Source: an uncultured Lachnospiraceae bacterium
GTDB lineage: Bacteria > Bacillota > Clostridia > Lachnospirales > Lachnospiraceae
Length of the DNA: 64,000 nucleotides
Reading direction: 5' to 3'
Assembly (NCBI GenBank): GCA_947174495.1
Contig: CAMWJC010000004.1
Coordinates: forward strand, 1-64,000
Shown here: positions 31,017-39,532 of the stretch, one piece after another
Numbering within the stretch: position 1 is the first letter of the stretch
Layout: every line of letters begins with the position of its first letter
Program-made: the position numbers and the translations under genes
The notes under the pieces: generated by a model
Database searches by the model: none
What the model was told of the DNA's origin: nothing
What the model saw: only the letters and a program-made list of their open reading frames with translations

Positions 31017-31768
31017 ATTTTGAATTAAAAAAGGTTCTGGAGGCAGTAAGGGACGGCGGAATGACCGTAGATGAGGCAATGCTCAAAATTAAAACAGAAC
31101 CTTTTGAGGATATAGGGTATGCCAAGGTGGATCTGCACCGCAAGGTGCGTCAGGGAGCAGCTGAGGTAATCTTTGGCGAAGGAAAAACACCGGAGCAGAT
31201 AGCTGGAATTATGAAAACAATGAAGAAGAATGGTCAGGGGACGATTTTGATTACCAGACTTTCGAAGGAGAAAGCGGAAGCGCTCGACAAAGAGTACAGA
31301 CTGACTTATTATAAAGAGGCAGGGATCGGGATTGCGGGAGAAATTCCTGCTCCCGATGGGATTGGAAAGATTGTTGTGGCTACCGGCGGAACAAGTGATA
31401 TTCCGGTGGCGGAGGAAGCTGCCCTTACAGCAATGGTATTAGGCAATGAAGTGGTAAGGTTATGTGATGTGGGAGTTGCAGGACTTCACAGGCTTCTGGC
31501 GCACAAAGAAGAAATTATGAGTGCCAGCGTTATTATAGCCATCGCAGGTATGGAAGGAGCACTTGCCAGTGTGATCGGAGGATTGGCGGATTGTCCGGTC
31601 ATTGCTGTTCCTACCAGTATAGGCTATGGCGCATCCTTTCAGGGGCTTTCCGCATTGCTTTCTATGCTTAATTCCTGTGCCAGTGGTGTATCGGTGGTAA
31701 ATATAGACAATGGATTCGGAGCCGGATATCTGGCATCCATGATCAATCATATGGAAGCTAAAGTATGA
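31013..31768 (+). CDS. larB: LarB, carboxylase/hydrolase for the nickel-pincer cofactor
   Basis: A 251-residue protein that carboxylates nicotinic acid adenine dinucleotide and cleaves it, the first step of NPN synthesis. The C-terminal two thirds resemble the PurE/AIR carboxylase fold: VVATGGTSDIPVAEEAA, RLCDVGVAGLHRLL, IAIAGMEGALASVI and PTSIGYGASFQG. The N-terminal domain (about 1-110) is specific to LarB. Overlap with larE and 19 bp to larC show one operon. Confidence 0.92.
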   Translation: MNFELKKVLEAVRDGGMTVDEAMLKIKTEPFEDIGYAKVDLHRKVRQGAAEVIFGEGKTPEQIAGIMKTMKKNGQGTILITRLSKEKAEALDKEYRLTYYKEAGIGIAGEIPAPDGIGKIVVATGGTSDIPVAEEAALTAMVLGNEVVRLCDVGVAGLHRLLAHKEEIMSASVIIAIAGMEGALASVIGGLADCPVIAVPTSIGYGASFQGLSALLSMLNSCASGVSVVNIDNGFGAGYLASMINHMEAKV

Positions 31769-31787
31769 TGTCCAAAACGGAGGAAAT

Positions 31788-32963
31788 ATGAAAACATTAT
31801 ATCTGGATTGTAATATGGGTGCCGCAGGGGATATGATTGCGGCGTCCCTTTTGGAACTTTTGCCCGATAAAGAGGCATTTCTGGAGCAGATGAACGGATT
31901 GGGGATTCCCCACGTTAAGATGGAAACAGAGCGGGTCAGTAAGTGCGGTATTTTGGGAACTTATTTCTGTGTAAAAGTGGGAGATGCGCAGGAGGGAGAG
32001 GAACTCCATGACCACGGACATCATCATAGCAGCATGCAGGAAATTGAGCATATTATTTCCCATTTAAACCTGAAGGAAAAGGTGAAAAAGGATGTGCTTG
32101 CGGTATATAGTCTGATTGCGGAGGCGGAAAGTCATGTTCATGGCGTTCCGGTTACGGATATTCATTTTCACGAGGTGGGAACTCTGGACGCCATTGCGGA
32201 TATCACCGCAGTGTGTCTTCTGATCGATCATATTGGGGCTGATCAGGTATTGGTATCGCCCATTCAGGTGGGAAGCGGGGAGGTCAGATGCGCTCATGGC
32301 ATTTTGCCGGTACCGGCTCCTGCAACGGCATATCTTTTAAAAGGAATTCCCATTTTTAGCGGAGAGATAAAGGGCGAGCTTTGTACACCAACCGGTGCGG
32401 CGCTTTTAAAGCATTTTGCTTCCGGATTTGAAGAAATGCCCGAAATGAAAGTGGATGCAATCGGCTACGGAATGGGAAAGAAAGACTTTGGAAGAGCGAA
32501 CTGTATTCGTGTCCTGTTGGGAGAAACAAAGGATCAAAAGGATCTTGTGCTGGAACTTTCCTGCAATGTGGATGACATGACAGCGGAAGAAATAGGGTTT
32601 GCAATGGAGCGACTATTTGAAGGAGGAGCGCTGGAGGTTTATACCATCCCTATCGGAATGAAGAAATCCAGACCGGGTACGCTGATTCGTGCAATCTGCA
32701 CACAAGAGAAACGGGAAAAGGTGACGGAATTATTGTTCCGATATACTACCACGCTTGGAATCCGGGAGGTGAAAACGCAAAGGTGTGTGTTGGAGCGGGA
32801 GATCGTCACATTGGAGACACCTTACGGACCGGTGCGGCGAAAGGATTCCTTCGGGTACGGAGTGAGACGTTCCAAATATGAGTATGAGGATCTTGCCCGG
32901 ATTGCAAAGGAACAGGGGATCAGTATAGAGGAAGTAAGGAACAGAATAGAAAATATCGGTTGA
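31788..32963 (+). CDS. larC: LarC, nickel insertion enzyme
   Basis: A 391-residue CTP-dependent cyclometallase that inserts nickel to complete the pincer cofactor. The start MKTLYLDCNMGAAGDMIAAS is diagnostic, a His-rich segment (HDHGHHHSS, about 73-81) may collect nickel, and the second domain has VDDMTAEEIGF and MKKSRPG. In Lactobacillus plantarum the gene is split by a programmed frameshift into larC1 and larC2; here it is one continuous frame. The lactate racemase LarA that normally uses the cofactor is not in this window. Its stop codon overlaps the -35 box of the cysE promoter. Confidence 0.92.
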   Translation: MKTLYLDCNMGAAGDMIAASLLELLPDKEAFLEQMNGLGIPHVKMETERVSKCGILGTYFCVKVGDAQEGEELHDHGHHHSSMQEIEHIISHLNLKEKVKKDVLAVYSLIAEAESHVHGVPVTDIHFHEVGTLDAIADITAVCLLIDHIGADQVLVSPIQVGSGEVRCAHGILPVPAPATAYLLKGIPIFSGEIKGELCTPTGAALLKHFASGFEEMPEMKVDAIGYGMGKKDFGRANCIRVLLGETKDQKDLVLELSCNVDDMTAEEIGFAMERLFEGGALEVYTIPIGMKKSRPGTLIRAICTQEKREKVTELLFRYTTTLGIREVKTQRCVLEREIVTLETPYGPVRRKDSFGYGVRRSKYEYEDLARIAKEQGISIEEVRNRIENIG

Positions 32964-32988
32964 CAAAACCGTCGCTTTTGCATATTCT
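32960..32988 (+). promoter_or_regulatory. Promoter of the T-box cysE-cysS transcript
   Basis: TTGACA (32960-32965), 17 bp, TATTCT (32983-32988). The -35 box includes the stop codon of larC. Confidence 0.7.
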
Positions 32989-33009
32989 GTTAATGTAAAA
33001 AGATTTTCG

Positions 33010-33294
33010 GTTTCTATATAGTGAAATGCTTGGAACGGAAAGAGTATATTATCCATTAGTCTGATTATCAGACGGACTTTGGACAGAGAGGGAGTGTCAT
33101 CGGCTGGAAGCATTCCTGCAAAGAGATAATAGAAGTGCATCCGGGAGCAGGTTCTGTGAGCAGACAGCCTAGAGCAGGTCAGGTAGCAGAACACGTTTTA
33201 CACGTTACGTAACATGAGCGGAAGCAGCTTTGCTTCTAAAATAGAGTGGAACCACGGATAACTTCGTCTCTTAGAGAGAGGTTATCCTTTTTTT
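33010..33294 (+). promoter_or_regulatory. T-box riboswitch, probably tRNA-Cys specific
   Basis: The T-box consensus AGAGTGGAACCACGG (33243-33257) is followed by a terminator stem GGATAAC (33256-33262) with GTTATCC (33281-33287) and seven T's. A stem III-like hairpin (GAAGCA...TGCTTC) precedes it. The likely specifier codon is TGC (33136-33138) in GAAGTGCATCC, matching the downstream cysteine genes. Uncharged tRNA-Cys would stabilise the antiterminator and switch on cysE-cysS. Confidence 0.88.
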
Positions 33295-33304
33295 GCGCGG
33301 AAGG

Positions 33305-33412
33305 CATAAGCCAAGCTGGAATGCTTGCATTCCAATTTGGCGCCGCCCGCGAACGTGAGAAACTCGCAAAGCGTGTTTCTCATCGTTTGTGACTTGTCAT
33401 TTGGCTTTATCT
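33305..33412. repeat. Palindromic insertion between T-box and cysE
   Basis: The arms ATAAGCCAA (33306-33314) and TTGGCTTTAT (33401-33410) enclose two perfect hairpins: GCCAA-GCT-GGAATGC with its complement (33310-33341) and AACG-TGAGAAAC with GTTTCTCA-T-CGTT (33352-33387). It looks like a small palindromic repeat element transcribed in the cysE leader. No gene is seen between 33295 and 33465. Confidence 0.45.
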
Positions 33413-33465
33413 GCGAAGGCTCAGCGGCAGATAATGACAGAAACCGGATTAAGGGGTTGATATCA

Positions 33466-34179
33466 GTGGGTTTTATTAAAAATATTAAAGAAGAAATTGC
33501 AATTATTAGGGAGAGAGATGCGGCGATTCATTCGTCCATGGAAGTGTTTTTATATCCCAGCTTTAAGGCAATGATTCATTACCGGATTTCCCATAAGCTG
33601 TATGTGCGGAAGCATTATTTTCTGGCAAGATGGGTGTCCCAGCGGGGTGTGCGTAAGACAGGGATCGAGATTCATCCCGGGGCGCAGATCGGGAAAGGAT
33701 TTTTTATTGATCATGGGAACGGGGTGATCATTGGCGAAACCACCATTATCGGTGATAATGTGACGCTTTATCAGGGGGTCACATTGGGAGGAACCGGTAA
33801 GGAGCAAGGGAAAAGGCATCCGACTTTGGGGAATAATATTATGGTTGGAGCCGGTGCGAAGGTGCTTGGTTCCTGTACCATCGGGGACAATTCCAAGATT
33901 GGTGCGGGGAGCGTGGTGCTTGACGATGTACCTCCAGGTTCCACAGTGGTGGGTGTGCCGGGGCATGTGGTGAAGCGCCTGAAACAATCGCTGCCACAGG
34001 ATGAACTGGATCAGGTAGATTTACCTGATCCGGTGCAGGAGGATCTGAATGCACTGCATCATGCGAATTCAGAGCTTACTAACCGGGTTCTCGATCTTGA
34101 AAGAGAACTTCGTGAAATGAAAAAGAACAAAACAGACGCAGGAAGAAAGGAGCAGGTGTTGCAAAATGAAAATCTATAA
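33466..34179 (+). CDS. cysE: Serine O-acetyltransferase
   Basis: A 237-residue enzyme that acetylates serine for cysteine synthesis. Left-handed beta-helix hexapeptide repeats are clear (GIEIHPGAQIGKGFFIDHGN, then GVIIGETTIIGDNVTLYQGV), as is the LGGTGKEQGKRHP loop typical of CysE. A C-terminal helical extension (about 195-237) is highly charged. The start is the GTG at 33466 with AAGGGG nine bases upstream; the frame is open further upstream but through the palindromic leader. It overlaps cysS by 14 bp and is under T-box control. Confidence 0.92.
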   Translation: MGFIKNIKEEIAIIRERDAAIHSSMEVFLYPSFKAMIHYRISHKLYVRKHYFLARWVSQRGVRKTGIEIHPGAQIGKGFFIDHGNGVIIGETTIIGDNVTLYQGVTLGGTGKEQGKRHPTLGNNIMVGAGAKVLGSCTIGDNSKIGAGSVVLDDVPPGSTVVGVPGHVVKRLKQSLPQDELDQVDLPDPVQEDLNALHHANSELTNRVLDLERELREMKKNKTDAGRKEQVLQNENL

Positions 34180-35575
34180 TACGCTGTCAAAGAGAAAAGA
34201 GGAGTTTGTGCCGCTGGAAGAGGGAAAGGTGAAGATGTATGTATGCGGGCCTACCGTGTATAATTTGATTCATATCGGGAATGCCCGCCCAATGATCGTG
34301 TTCGACACGGTCAGGAGATATATGGAGCACAAAGGTTATGAGGTGAATTTTGTATCAAACTTTACGGATGTGGATGATAAGATCATCAAGAAAGCAATTG
34401 AGGAGGGCGTAGATGCTTCGGTGATCTCCGAGCGGTATATTGCTGAGTGCAAAAAGGACATGGAGGCAATGAATGTAAGGCCGGCAACCACACATCCCAA
34501 GGCAACGGAAGAAATAGACGGTATGCTGGATATGATCGGAACCCTGATCGAAAAAGGTCATGCGTATGTGGCAGCAGACGGTACCGTATATTTTCGGACA
34601 AGAAGCTTTAAAGGCTACGGAAAGCTTTCTCACAAAAATCTGGATGATTTGCAGGGAGGAAACCGTTCTTTACTTGTGACCGGTGAGGATCAAAAGGAAG
34701 ATCCCCTTGATTTTGTACTTTGGAAGCCCAAAAAAGACGGAGAACCTTATTGGGAATCGCCATGGTGTGACGGGCGTCCGGGCTGGCATATTGAGTGCTC
34801 CGTGATGAGCAAAAAGTATTTAGGCGAGGAGATTGATATTCATGCAGGTGGGGAGGATTTGGTTTTTCCCCATCATGAAAATGAGATTGCGCAGTCGGAA
34901 GCGGCAAATGGAAAGCCTTTTTCCAAATATTGGATGCATAATGCATTTCTCAATATCGATAATCGCAAGATGTCCAAGTCCGATGGAAACTTTTTTACGG
35001 TAAGAGATATTGGTGAAAAGTATGATCTTCAGGTATTCCGCTTTTTCATGCTTTCCGCTCATTACAGAAGTCCTTTGAATTTCAGCGCGGAACTTATTGA
35101 GGCGGCACAGAATGGCTATGACAGGATTGTGACCAGTGTCAGCAATTTAAGTTATTTGCTTGAAAACTCCGTTTCTGATACAATAAGTGAGGAAGAACAG
35201 AAGCTTCTGGAAGAGGCAAAGGGCTTTATTGCCGGATTTGATGAAGCCATGGACGATGATTTTAATACGGCAGATGCTATTGCCGCTATTTTTGAACTGG
35301 TCAAGTTTGCCAATGTCCATGCAAAGGCGGATTGCAGCAGGGAATTTTTGAAGGAACTGAAAGATGAGATCGTTATGCTTTCCGATATCTGCGGATTGAT
35401 TGTTGAGAAAAAGCAGGAAATGCTGGAGAGCGATATTGAGGCGTTGATTGAGGAGCGTCAGGCTGCAAGAAAGGCAAAGGACTTTAAACGGGCGGACGAA
35501 ATCCGGAATGAGCTGCTTGCAAAAGGAATTATTTTGGAGGATACCCGAGAGGGAGTTAAATGGAAAAGAGCGTAA
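34166..35575 (+). CDS. cysS: Cysteinyl-tRNA synthetase
   Basis: A 469-residue class I synthetase that charges tRNA-Cys. The HIGH-type signature is HIGN (36-39), the zinc Cys is in MYVCGPTVYN, the second zinc region is GRPGWHIECS with HAGGEDLVFPHHENE, and the KMSKS motif is intact in NRKMSKSDGN. The C-terminal DALR-like domain is present. It shares the Cys-responsive T-box with cysE, tying cysteine supply to its use. Confidence 0.96.
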   Translation: MKIYNTLSKRKEEFVPLEEGKVKMYVCGPTVYNLIHIGNARPMIVFDTVRRYMEHKGYEVNFVSNFTDVDDKIIKKAIEEGVDASVISERYIAECKKDMEAMNVRPATTHPKATEEIDGMLDMIGTLIEKGHAYVAADGTVYFRTRSFKGYGKLSHKNLDDLQGGNRSLLVTGEDQKEDPLDFVLWKPKKDGEPYWESPWCDGRPGWHIECSVMSKKYLGEEIDIHAGGEDLVFPHHENEIAQSEAANGKPFSKYWMHNAFLNIDNRKMSKSDGNFFTVRDIGEKYDLQVFRFFMLSAHYRSPLNFSAELIEAAQNGYDRIVTSVSNLSYLLENSVSDTISEEEQKLLEEAKGFIAGFDEAMDDDFNTADAIAAIFELVKFANVHAKADCSREFLKELKDEIVMLSDICGLIVEKKQEMLESDIEALIEERQAARKAKDFKRADEIRNELLAKGIILEDTREGVKWKRA

Positions 35576-36018
35576 GTCTGTTACAGTTGATAAAAGAAAG
35601 TTTTGATTTAAAAGAGGTGGATATTCGAACATATTCACCTCTTACCCTTGCGTATATCGGAGATGCGGTCTATGACCTGATTTTTCGTACAAAGGTGGTA
35701 GGGGAGGGAAATACTTCGGCAAACAAACTTCATAACAAGACTATCCGCTATGTAAAGGCACCTGCCCAGGCGCAGCTTGCCAATGCAGTGATGGAAGAAT
35801 TGACACCGGAGGAGCTTGCGGTGTATAAAAGAGGCAGAAATGCCAAGCCTTATACTATGGCCAAAAACGCAACCATTGCGGAATACAAAATGGCAACGGG
35901 ACTGGAAGCGCTTACCGGTTATCTGTATCTTACCGGACAAGTAGAACGGATACTTGAATTGATTCAAATTGGTTTACATAACTTAAATAATGAAGAAGGA
36001 AATGAACATGGAAGATAA
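35560..36018 (+). CDS. mrnC: Mini-ribonuclease III
   Basis: A 152-residue RNase III-like enzyme without the double-stranded RNA-binding domain, which in Bacillus matures 23S rRNA ends. The catalytic signature LAYIGDAVYDLIFR is present, with further helices containing LHNKTIRYVKAPAQA and RGRNAKPYTMAKNATIAEYK. It overlaps cysS by 16 bp; the order cysS-mrnC-rlmB is conserved in Firmicutes. Confidence 0.93.
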   Translation: MEKSVSLLQLIKESFDLKEVDIRTYSPLTLAYIGDAVYDLIFRTKVVGEGNTSANKLHNKTIRYVKAPAQAQLANAVMEELTPEELAVYKRGRNAKPYTMAKNATIAEYKMATGLEALTGYLYLTGQVERILELIQIGLHNLNNEEGNEHGR

Positions 36019-36781
36019 AAAGCGGGAAACAACAGATTTGAAGGAAGAGGAATTTACGATAGAGGGAAGAAATGCTGTGATTGAAGCGTTTCGTTCCGGA
36101 AAGACTATTGATAAAGTGTATATTCTTGACGGCTGTCAGGACGGTCCTGTCAATACGATTAAGCGGGAGGCCAAAAAGCAGGCAGCCATTATTAAATATG
36201 TAACCAGGCAGCGTCTTGATCAGATGTCGGAAACCGGAAAGCATCAGGGTGTGATCGCTGTGGCAGCGGCCTATTCTTATGCAGAGATTGAGGACATGTT
36301 TTCCTTAGCGGAGCAAAAAGGAGAGCCGCCCTTTTTCCTCCTGCTGGATAATATCGAAGATCCCCATAATCTTGGGGCGATCATAAGAACGGCGAATCTG
36401 GCAGGAGCACATGGGGTGATCATTCCGAAAGACCGGGCGGCAGGTCTTACCGCCGTGGTGGCAAGAACTTCCGCCGGAGCGTTGAATTATACCCCGGTAG
36501 CAAGAGTGACCAATTTATCAAGAACCATTAAGGATCTGAAGGAAAAGGGAATGTGGTTCGTCTGTGCGGATATGGATGGAACTACGATGTATGACCTGAA
36601 TCTGACGGGGCCAATAGGACTTGTCATTGGGAGTGAAGGAGAAGGAGTGAGCAGGCTGGTAAAGGAAAACTGCGACATGACTGCCTCAATTCCAATGAAA
36701 GGGGATATTGATTCACTGAATGCCTCTGTGGCAGCAGGTATCCTTGCCTATGAGATTGTCCGTCAGAGAATCGGAAGGTAG
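36008..36781 (+). CDS. rlmB: 23S rRNA 2'-O-ribose methyltransferase (RlmB/TrmH family)
   Basis: A 257-residue SPOUT methyltransferase, expected to methylate G2251 of 23S rRNA using SAM. An N-terminal L30e-like substrate domain (EFTIEGRNAVIEAFRSG) precedes the knotted catalytic domain with motif 1 LDNIEDPHNLGAIIRTA, motif 2 GLVIGSEGEGVS and motif 3 SIPMKGDIDSLNASVA. The start used is the ATG at 36008 with AAGGAA upstream; an ATG six codons earlier is possible. It follows mrnC as in other Firmicutes. Confidence 0.9.
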   Translation: MEDKKRETTDLKEEEFTIEGRNAVIEAFRSGKTIDKVYILDGCQDGPVNTIKREAKKQAAIIKYVTRQRLDQMSETGKHQGVIAVAAAYSYAEIEDMFSLAEQKGEPPFFLLLDNIEDPHNLGAIIRTANLAGAHGVIIPKDRAAGLTAVVARTSAGALNYTPVARVTNLSRTIKDLKEKGMWFVCADMDGTTMYDLNLTGPIGLVIGSEGEGVSRLVKENCDMTASIPMKGDIDSLNASVAAGILAYEIVRQRIGR

Positions 36782-36796
36782 AAATCAGGGAAAGAA

Positions 36797-38161
36797 ATGG
36801 GAAAAGCAAATAGGGTTTTATTGATGCTGATTGCAATGGTGGCTATTATGATCACAGCAGTGGGAATCAACAAAGCCATGGAGCATTACAGCACTGCGAA
36901 GTGGGTCAGAGAACAGCGGGAGCGCTGTGAGGAGACCAGGGCAGATATGGCGCAGATTCAGATGACCATCAGTGAATTGTCGCAGGATCAGCAGGCGTTG
37001 GAAGAATTTATTAAGGAAAATGAGCAATACTTTGAAGATTCGGTACAGGTTTATGAGGAAGACCGGCAGGATTTCCCCGGGGATATTTCGGAGACTGTGC
37101 ATGAGGGTGATTTTGCTGACCCTAATATCTCAGGGAATAGTTTGCTCCAAGATATGGTCTCCGGGAATGATCTGTTTGTAGGCGATGTGTCTGAAAATGA
37201 TGTATCCGGGAACCAGCTCTCAGAACACAGCATATCAGGAAACGATGTTTCTGAAAACAGTGCTTCTGGGAATAGTGTATCTGGAAATAGTGTTTCGGGA
37301 AACAGTGTATCAGGGAACAGTATATCAGGAAACAGCGTATCAGGAAATACTGTGCCCGGAAAGGGTATGACGGAAAGCTTTATGTCAAGTAATGAAGGAT
37401 TTGAAAATCGGAAAAAGCGGGGATCTTATGAGGAGACGATCCTTCAAAACAAGTACAATCAGGAAAAAATCGAGGATAGTGGGATTGATTTTTCAGATAA
37501 AAAGATTGTTTGTCTGGGTGACAGCATTACAGCAGCTACAAATCTGGAAGATTTGGAGGATTATCAGCAGTATTCCTATCCCACGTATCTCAAGGAATTT
37601 CTCGGCGCCGGGAGCGTGGAAAACTTAGGGATAGGAGGATCTTCCATAGGAAGATACTGGGAAAATGCGTTTGTGGACCGCTATAAGGATATTCCGCAGG
37701 ATGCGGATATTATCCTCGTTATGGGAGGAACCAATGACGGATTCTGCGTATCGCAGGAGGAGTTCGGAACCATGGAAGAGCGGAAAGAGAGAACCTTTAT
37801 CGGAGACCTCGATGAGCTGATGCGGGGGCTTAAGGAGGACTATCCGAATGCGAAGATCATTTTTGTGACGCCCCTTCCCAATGTGCTTCATGATATGCTT
37901 CGAAAGGAGAGAGACTATCTGCTTCCGCAGTCTATGATCGCGAATGCCATGAAGACACTAGGAGAAGAATATGAGATTCCGGTGATTGACCTTTATGGTT
38001 CCAATTTGCTGGATTCTCATGATGCAGCAGTAATCTATAATTACATGCCCGACGGTGTTCATTGCAACCAGCAGGGATACAAGGTACTGGCAAGGAAAAT
38101 TGCGGCAGAACTGATCAGTTTGTACGAAATGCAGGAGGACGATATTGAAGAAGAATTATGA
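36797..38161 (+). CDS. Membrane-anchored SGNH/GDSL hydrolase with VSGNS repeats
   Basis: A 454-residue surface esterase or acyl hydrolase. One N-terminal membrane helix (about 7-27), a coiled-coil-like stretch (about 34-80) and an S-G-N repeat tract (111-188, mostly VSGNS or ISGNS pentapeptides) hold a C-terminal SGNH domain away from the cell. The catalytic blocks are GDSIT (241-245), GIGGSS, MGGTNDG and the Asp/His motif DGVHCN near the end. The substrate could be acetylated peptidoglycan or a polysaccharide; not decided. It overlaps sigH by 17 bp. Confidence 0.8.
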   Translation: MGKANRVLLMLIAMVAIMITAVGINKAMEHYSTAKWVREQRERCEETRADMAQIQMTISELSQDQQALEEFIKENEQYFEDSVQVYEEDRQDFPGDISETVHEGDFADPNISGNSLLQDMVSGNDLFVGDVSENDVSGNQLSEHSISGNDVSENSASGNSVSGNSVSGNSVSGNSISGNSVSGNTVPGKGMTESFMSSNEGFENRKKRGSYEETILQNKYNQEKIEDSGIDFSDKKIVCLGDSITAATNLEDLEDYQQYSYPTYLKEFLGAGSVENLGIGGSSIGRYWENAFVDRYKDIPQDADIILVMGGTNDGFCVSQEEFGTMEERKERTFIGDLDELMRGLKEDYPNAKIIFVTPLPNVLHDMLRKERDYLLPQSMIANAMKTLGEEYEIPVIDLYGSNLLDSHDAAVIYNYMPDGVHCNQQGYKVLARKIAAELISLYEMQEDDIEEEL

Positions 38162-38771
38162 GGAATGCGGTGATGAAGAACTGATTCTGCGTCTTAGGGA
38201 TGGGGAAGAGGCCATCACGGACTATATTATGGATAAGTATAAGAATCTGGTTCGGAGTAAGGCAAAGTCCATGTACATTCTGGGAGCAGACCGTGATGAT
38301 CTGATTCAGGAAGGAATGATCGGGCTTTTTAAGGCGGTCAGAGATTATGATATCGGGCGGGATGCCAGCTTTTTTACCTTTGCGGAGCTGTGTGTATCCA
38401 GACAGATGTACACGGCAATTCAGGCAGCAGGAAGGCAAAAGCACACACCGTTAAATACATACATATCCCTTTATGCCGGCTCCGCCGAGCAGGATGCGGA
38501 AGGCAGAGATGGGGAGTGGGAGCTTTCGGGAAGCCTGCTGTCACAGCCGGAAAGAAATCCGGAAGAGCTTCTGATTGACAGAGAAAATGTGGAGCGTCTG
38601 GAAAAGACCATTGAGAAGGAGCTGAGCAGCTTTGAAAAGCAGGTGCTGGATCTGTATCTTACAGGTATGAAATACAGTGAGATTGCCCGTGTTTTGGGAC
38701 GGGATGAGAAGTCTACGGACAATGCGCTGCAGAGGATTAAGAGTAAGCTGAAAAAAGCGATTCAGAAATAA
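38145..38771 (+). CDS. sigH: RNA polymerase sigma factor SigH (Spo0H-like)
   Basis: A 208-residue sigma-70 family factor that in spore formers controls entry into stationary phase and sporulation. Region 2 is seen in LVRSKAKSMYILGADRDDLI and QEGMIGLFKAVRDYD, with FFTFAELCVSRQMYTAIQ following. Region 4 is seen in FEKQVLDLYLTGMKYSEIAR with LGRDEKSTDNALQRIK. It starts with TTG at 38145, five bases after an AGGAGGA site. Its place after rlmB is the conserved clostridial location of sigH. Confidence 0.9.
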   Translation: MKKNYEECGDEELILRLRDGEEAITDYIMDKYKNLVRSKAKSMYILGADRDDLIQEGMIGLFKAVRDYDIGRDASFFTFAELCVSRQMYTAIQAAGRQKHTPLNTYISLYAGSAEQDAEGRDGEWELSGSLLSQPERNPEELLIDRENVERLEKTIEKELSSFEKQVLDLYLTGMKYSEIARVLGRDEKSTDNALQRIKSKLKKAIQK

Positions 38772-38787
38772 ATATCGGAGCAATGAT

Positions 38788-39495
38788 ATGAGGATTGCAA
38801 TTTGTGATGACGAAGAAGCGCAGCGTATGCTGCTGTCAGATTATTTAACAGAATGGGGAAAAGGCAGGAAGAACCTGCCGGAGATATCCAGCTTTTCCAG
38901 CGGAGAAAGCCTTCTTTTTTCCTGGGAGGATGAGAGCTTTGACCTTCTTATCCTGGATATTGAAATGGGGGATTTAAGCGGGATGGAGCTTGCCGGGAAA
39001 ATCCGAAAGGAAAACGATGAGATTCCTATCCTGTTTATTACAGGTTATGAAAAATACATGGCTCAGGGCTATGACGTGGCAGCACTCCATTATCTGTTAA
39101 AACCGGTTCATAAGGAGAAGCTTTTTGAGGTGCTGGACGGGCTGTCAAAGAAGAGAAAGCCCGAAGAAAAGCTGATTTTTCCTACAGCTGAGGGACATCT
39201 GCTGCTTCCTGCCAGTCAGATTTGGTATGTGGAAGCTATGGGACATGACTGCCTGTTATGTACGGCGGAAGATAAAAAACAGATACGCATGTCCATGGGA
39301 GATGCCATTAAGCTGCTGGGGGGTCAAAAAGGATTTGTGCAGTGCCACCGTTCTTACATGGTTAATTTACAGCATATCTCAGCTATTGTCAGGGCGGAAA
39401 TCGTACTGGATGACGGGACAAGGCTGCCGGTAAGCCGCAGGGCACAGAAAGAAGTAAACGAAGCCTTTATTCGAAATTACAGGTATGAGAATTAA
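38788..39495 (+). CDS. LytTR-family response regulator
   Basis: A 235-residue response regulator. The receiver domain (1-120) has DDEEAQ, the phosphoacceptor Asp in LLILDIEMGDLSG and the conserved Lys in LLKPVHK. The C-terminal LytTR DNA-binding domain (about 130-230) shows IWYVEAMGHDCLL and FVQCHRSYMVNLQHI. AgrA/ComE-like members of this class usually control peptide signalling, bacteriocin or transporter genes. It is followed directly by its kinase and then by two ABC exporter genes, the likely targets. Confidence 0.9.
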   Translation: MRIAICDDEEAQRMLLSDYLTEWGKGRKNLPEISSFSSGESLLFSWEDESFDLLILDIEMGDLSGMELAGKIRKENDEIPILFITGYEKYMAQGYDVAALHYLLKPVHKEKLFEVLDGLSKKRKPEEKLIFPTAEGHLLLPASQIWYVEAMGHDCLLCTAEDKKQIRMSMGDAIKLLGGQKGFVQCHRSYMVNLQHISAIVRAEIVLDDGTRLPVSRRAQKEVNEAFIRNYRYEN

Positions 39496-39532
39496 GTATT
39501 TCAGCGTAAAATACTTGGGAAGGGAGAAGAAA

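Noticed and set aside
33325-33465. N-terminal extension of CysE of 47 residues
   Set aside because: The extra codons run through the palindromic leader and do not resemble CysE; the GTG at 33466 has the ribosome site.
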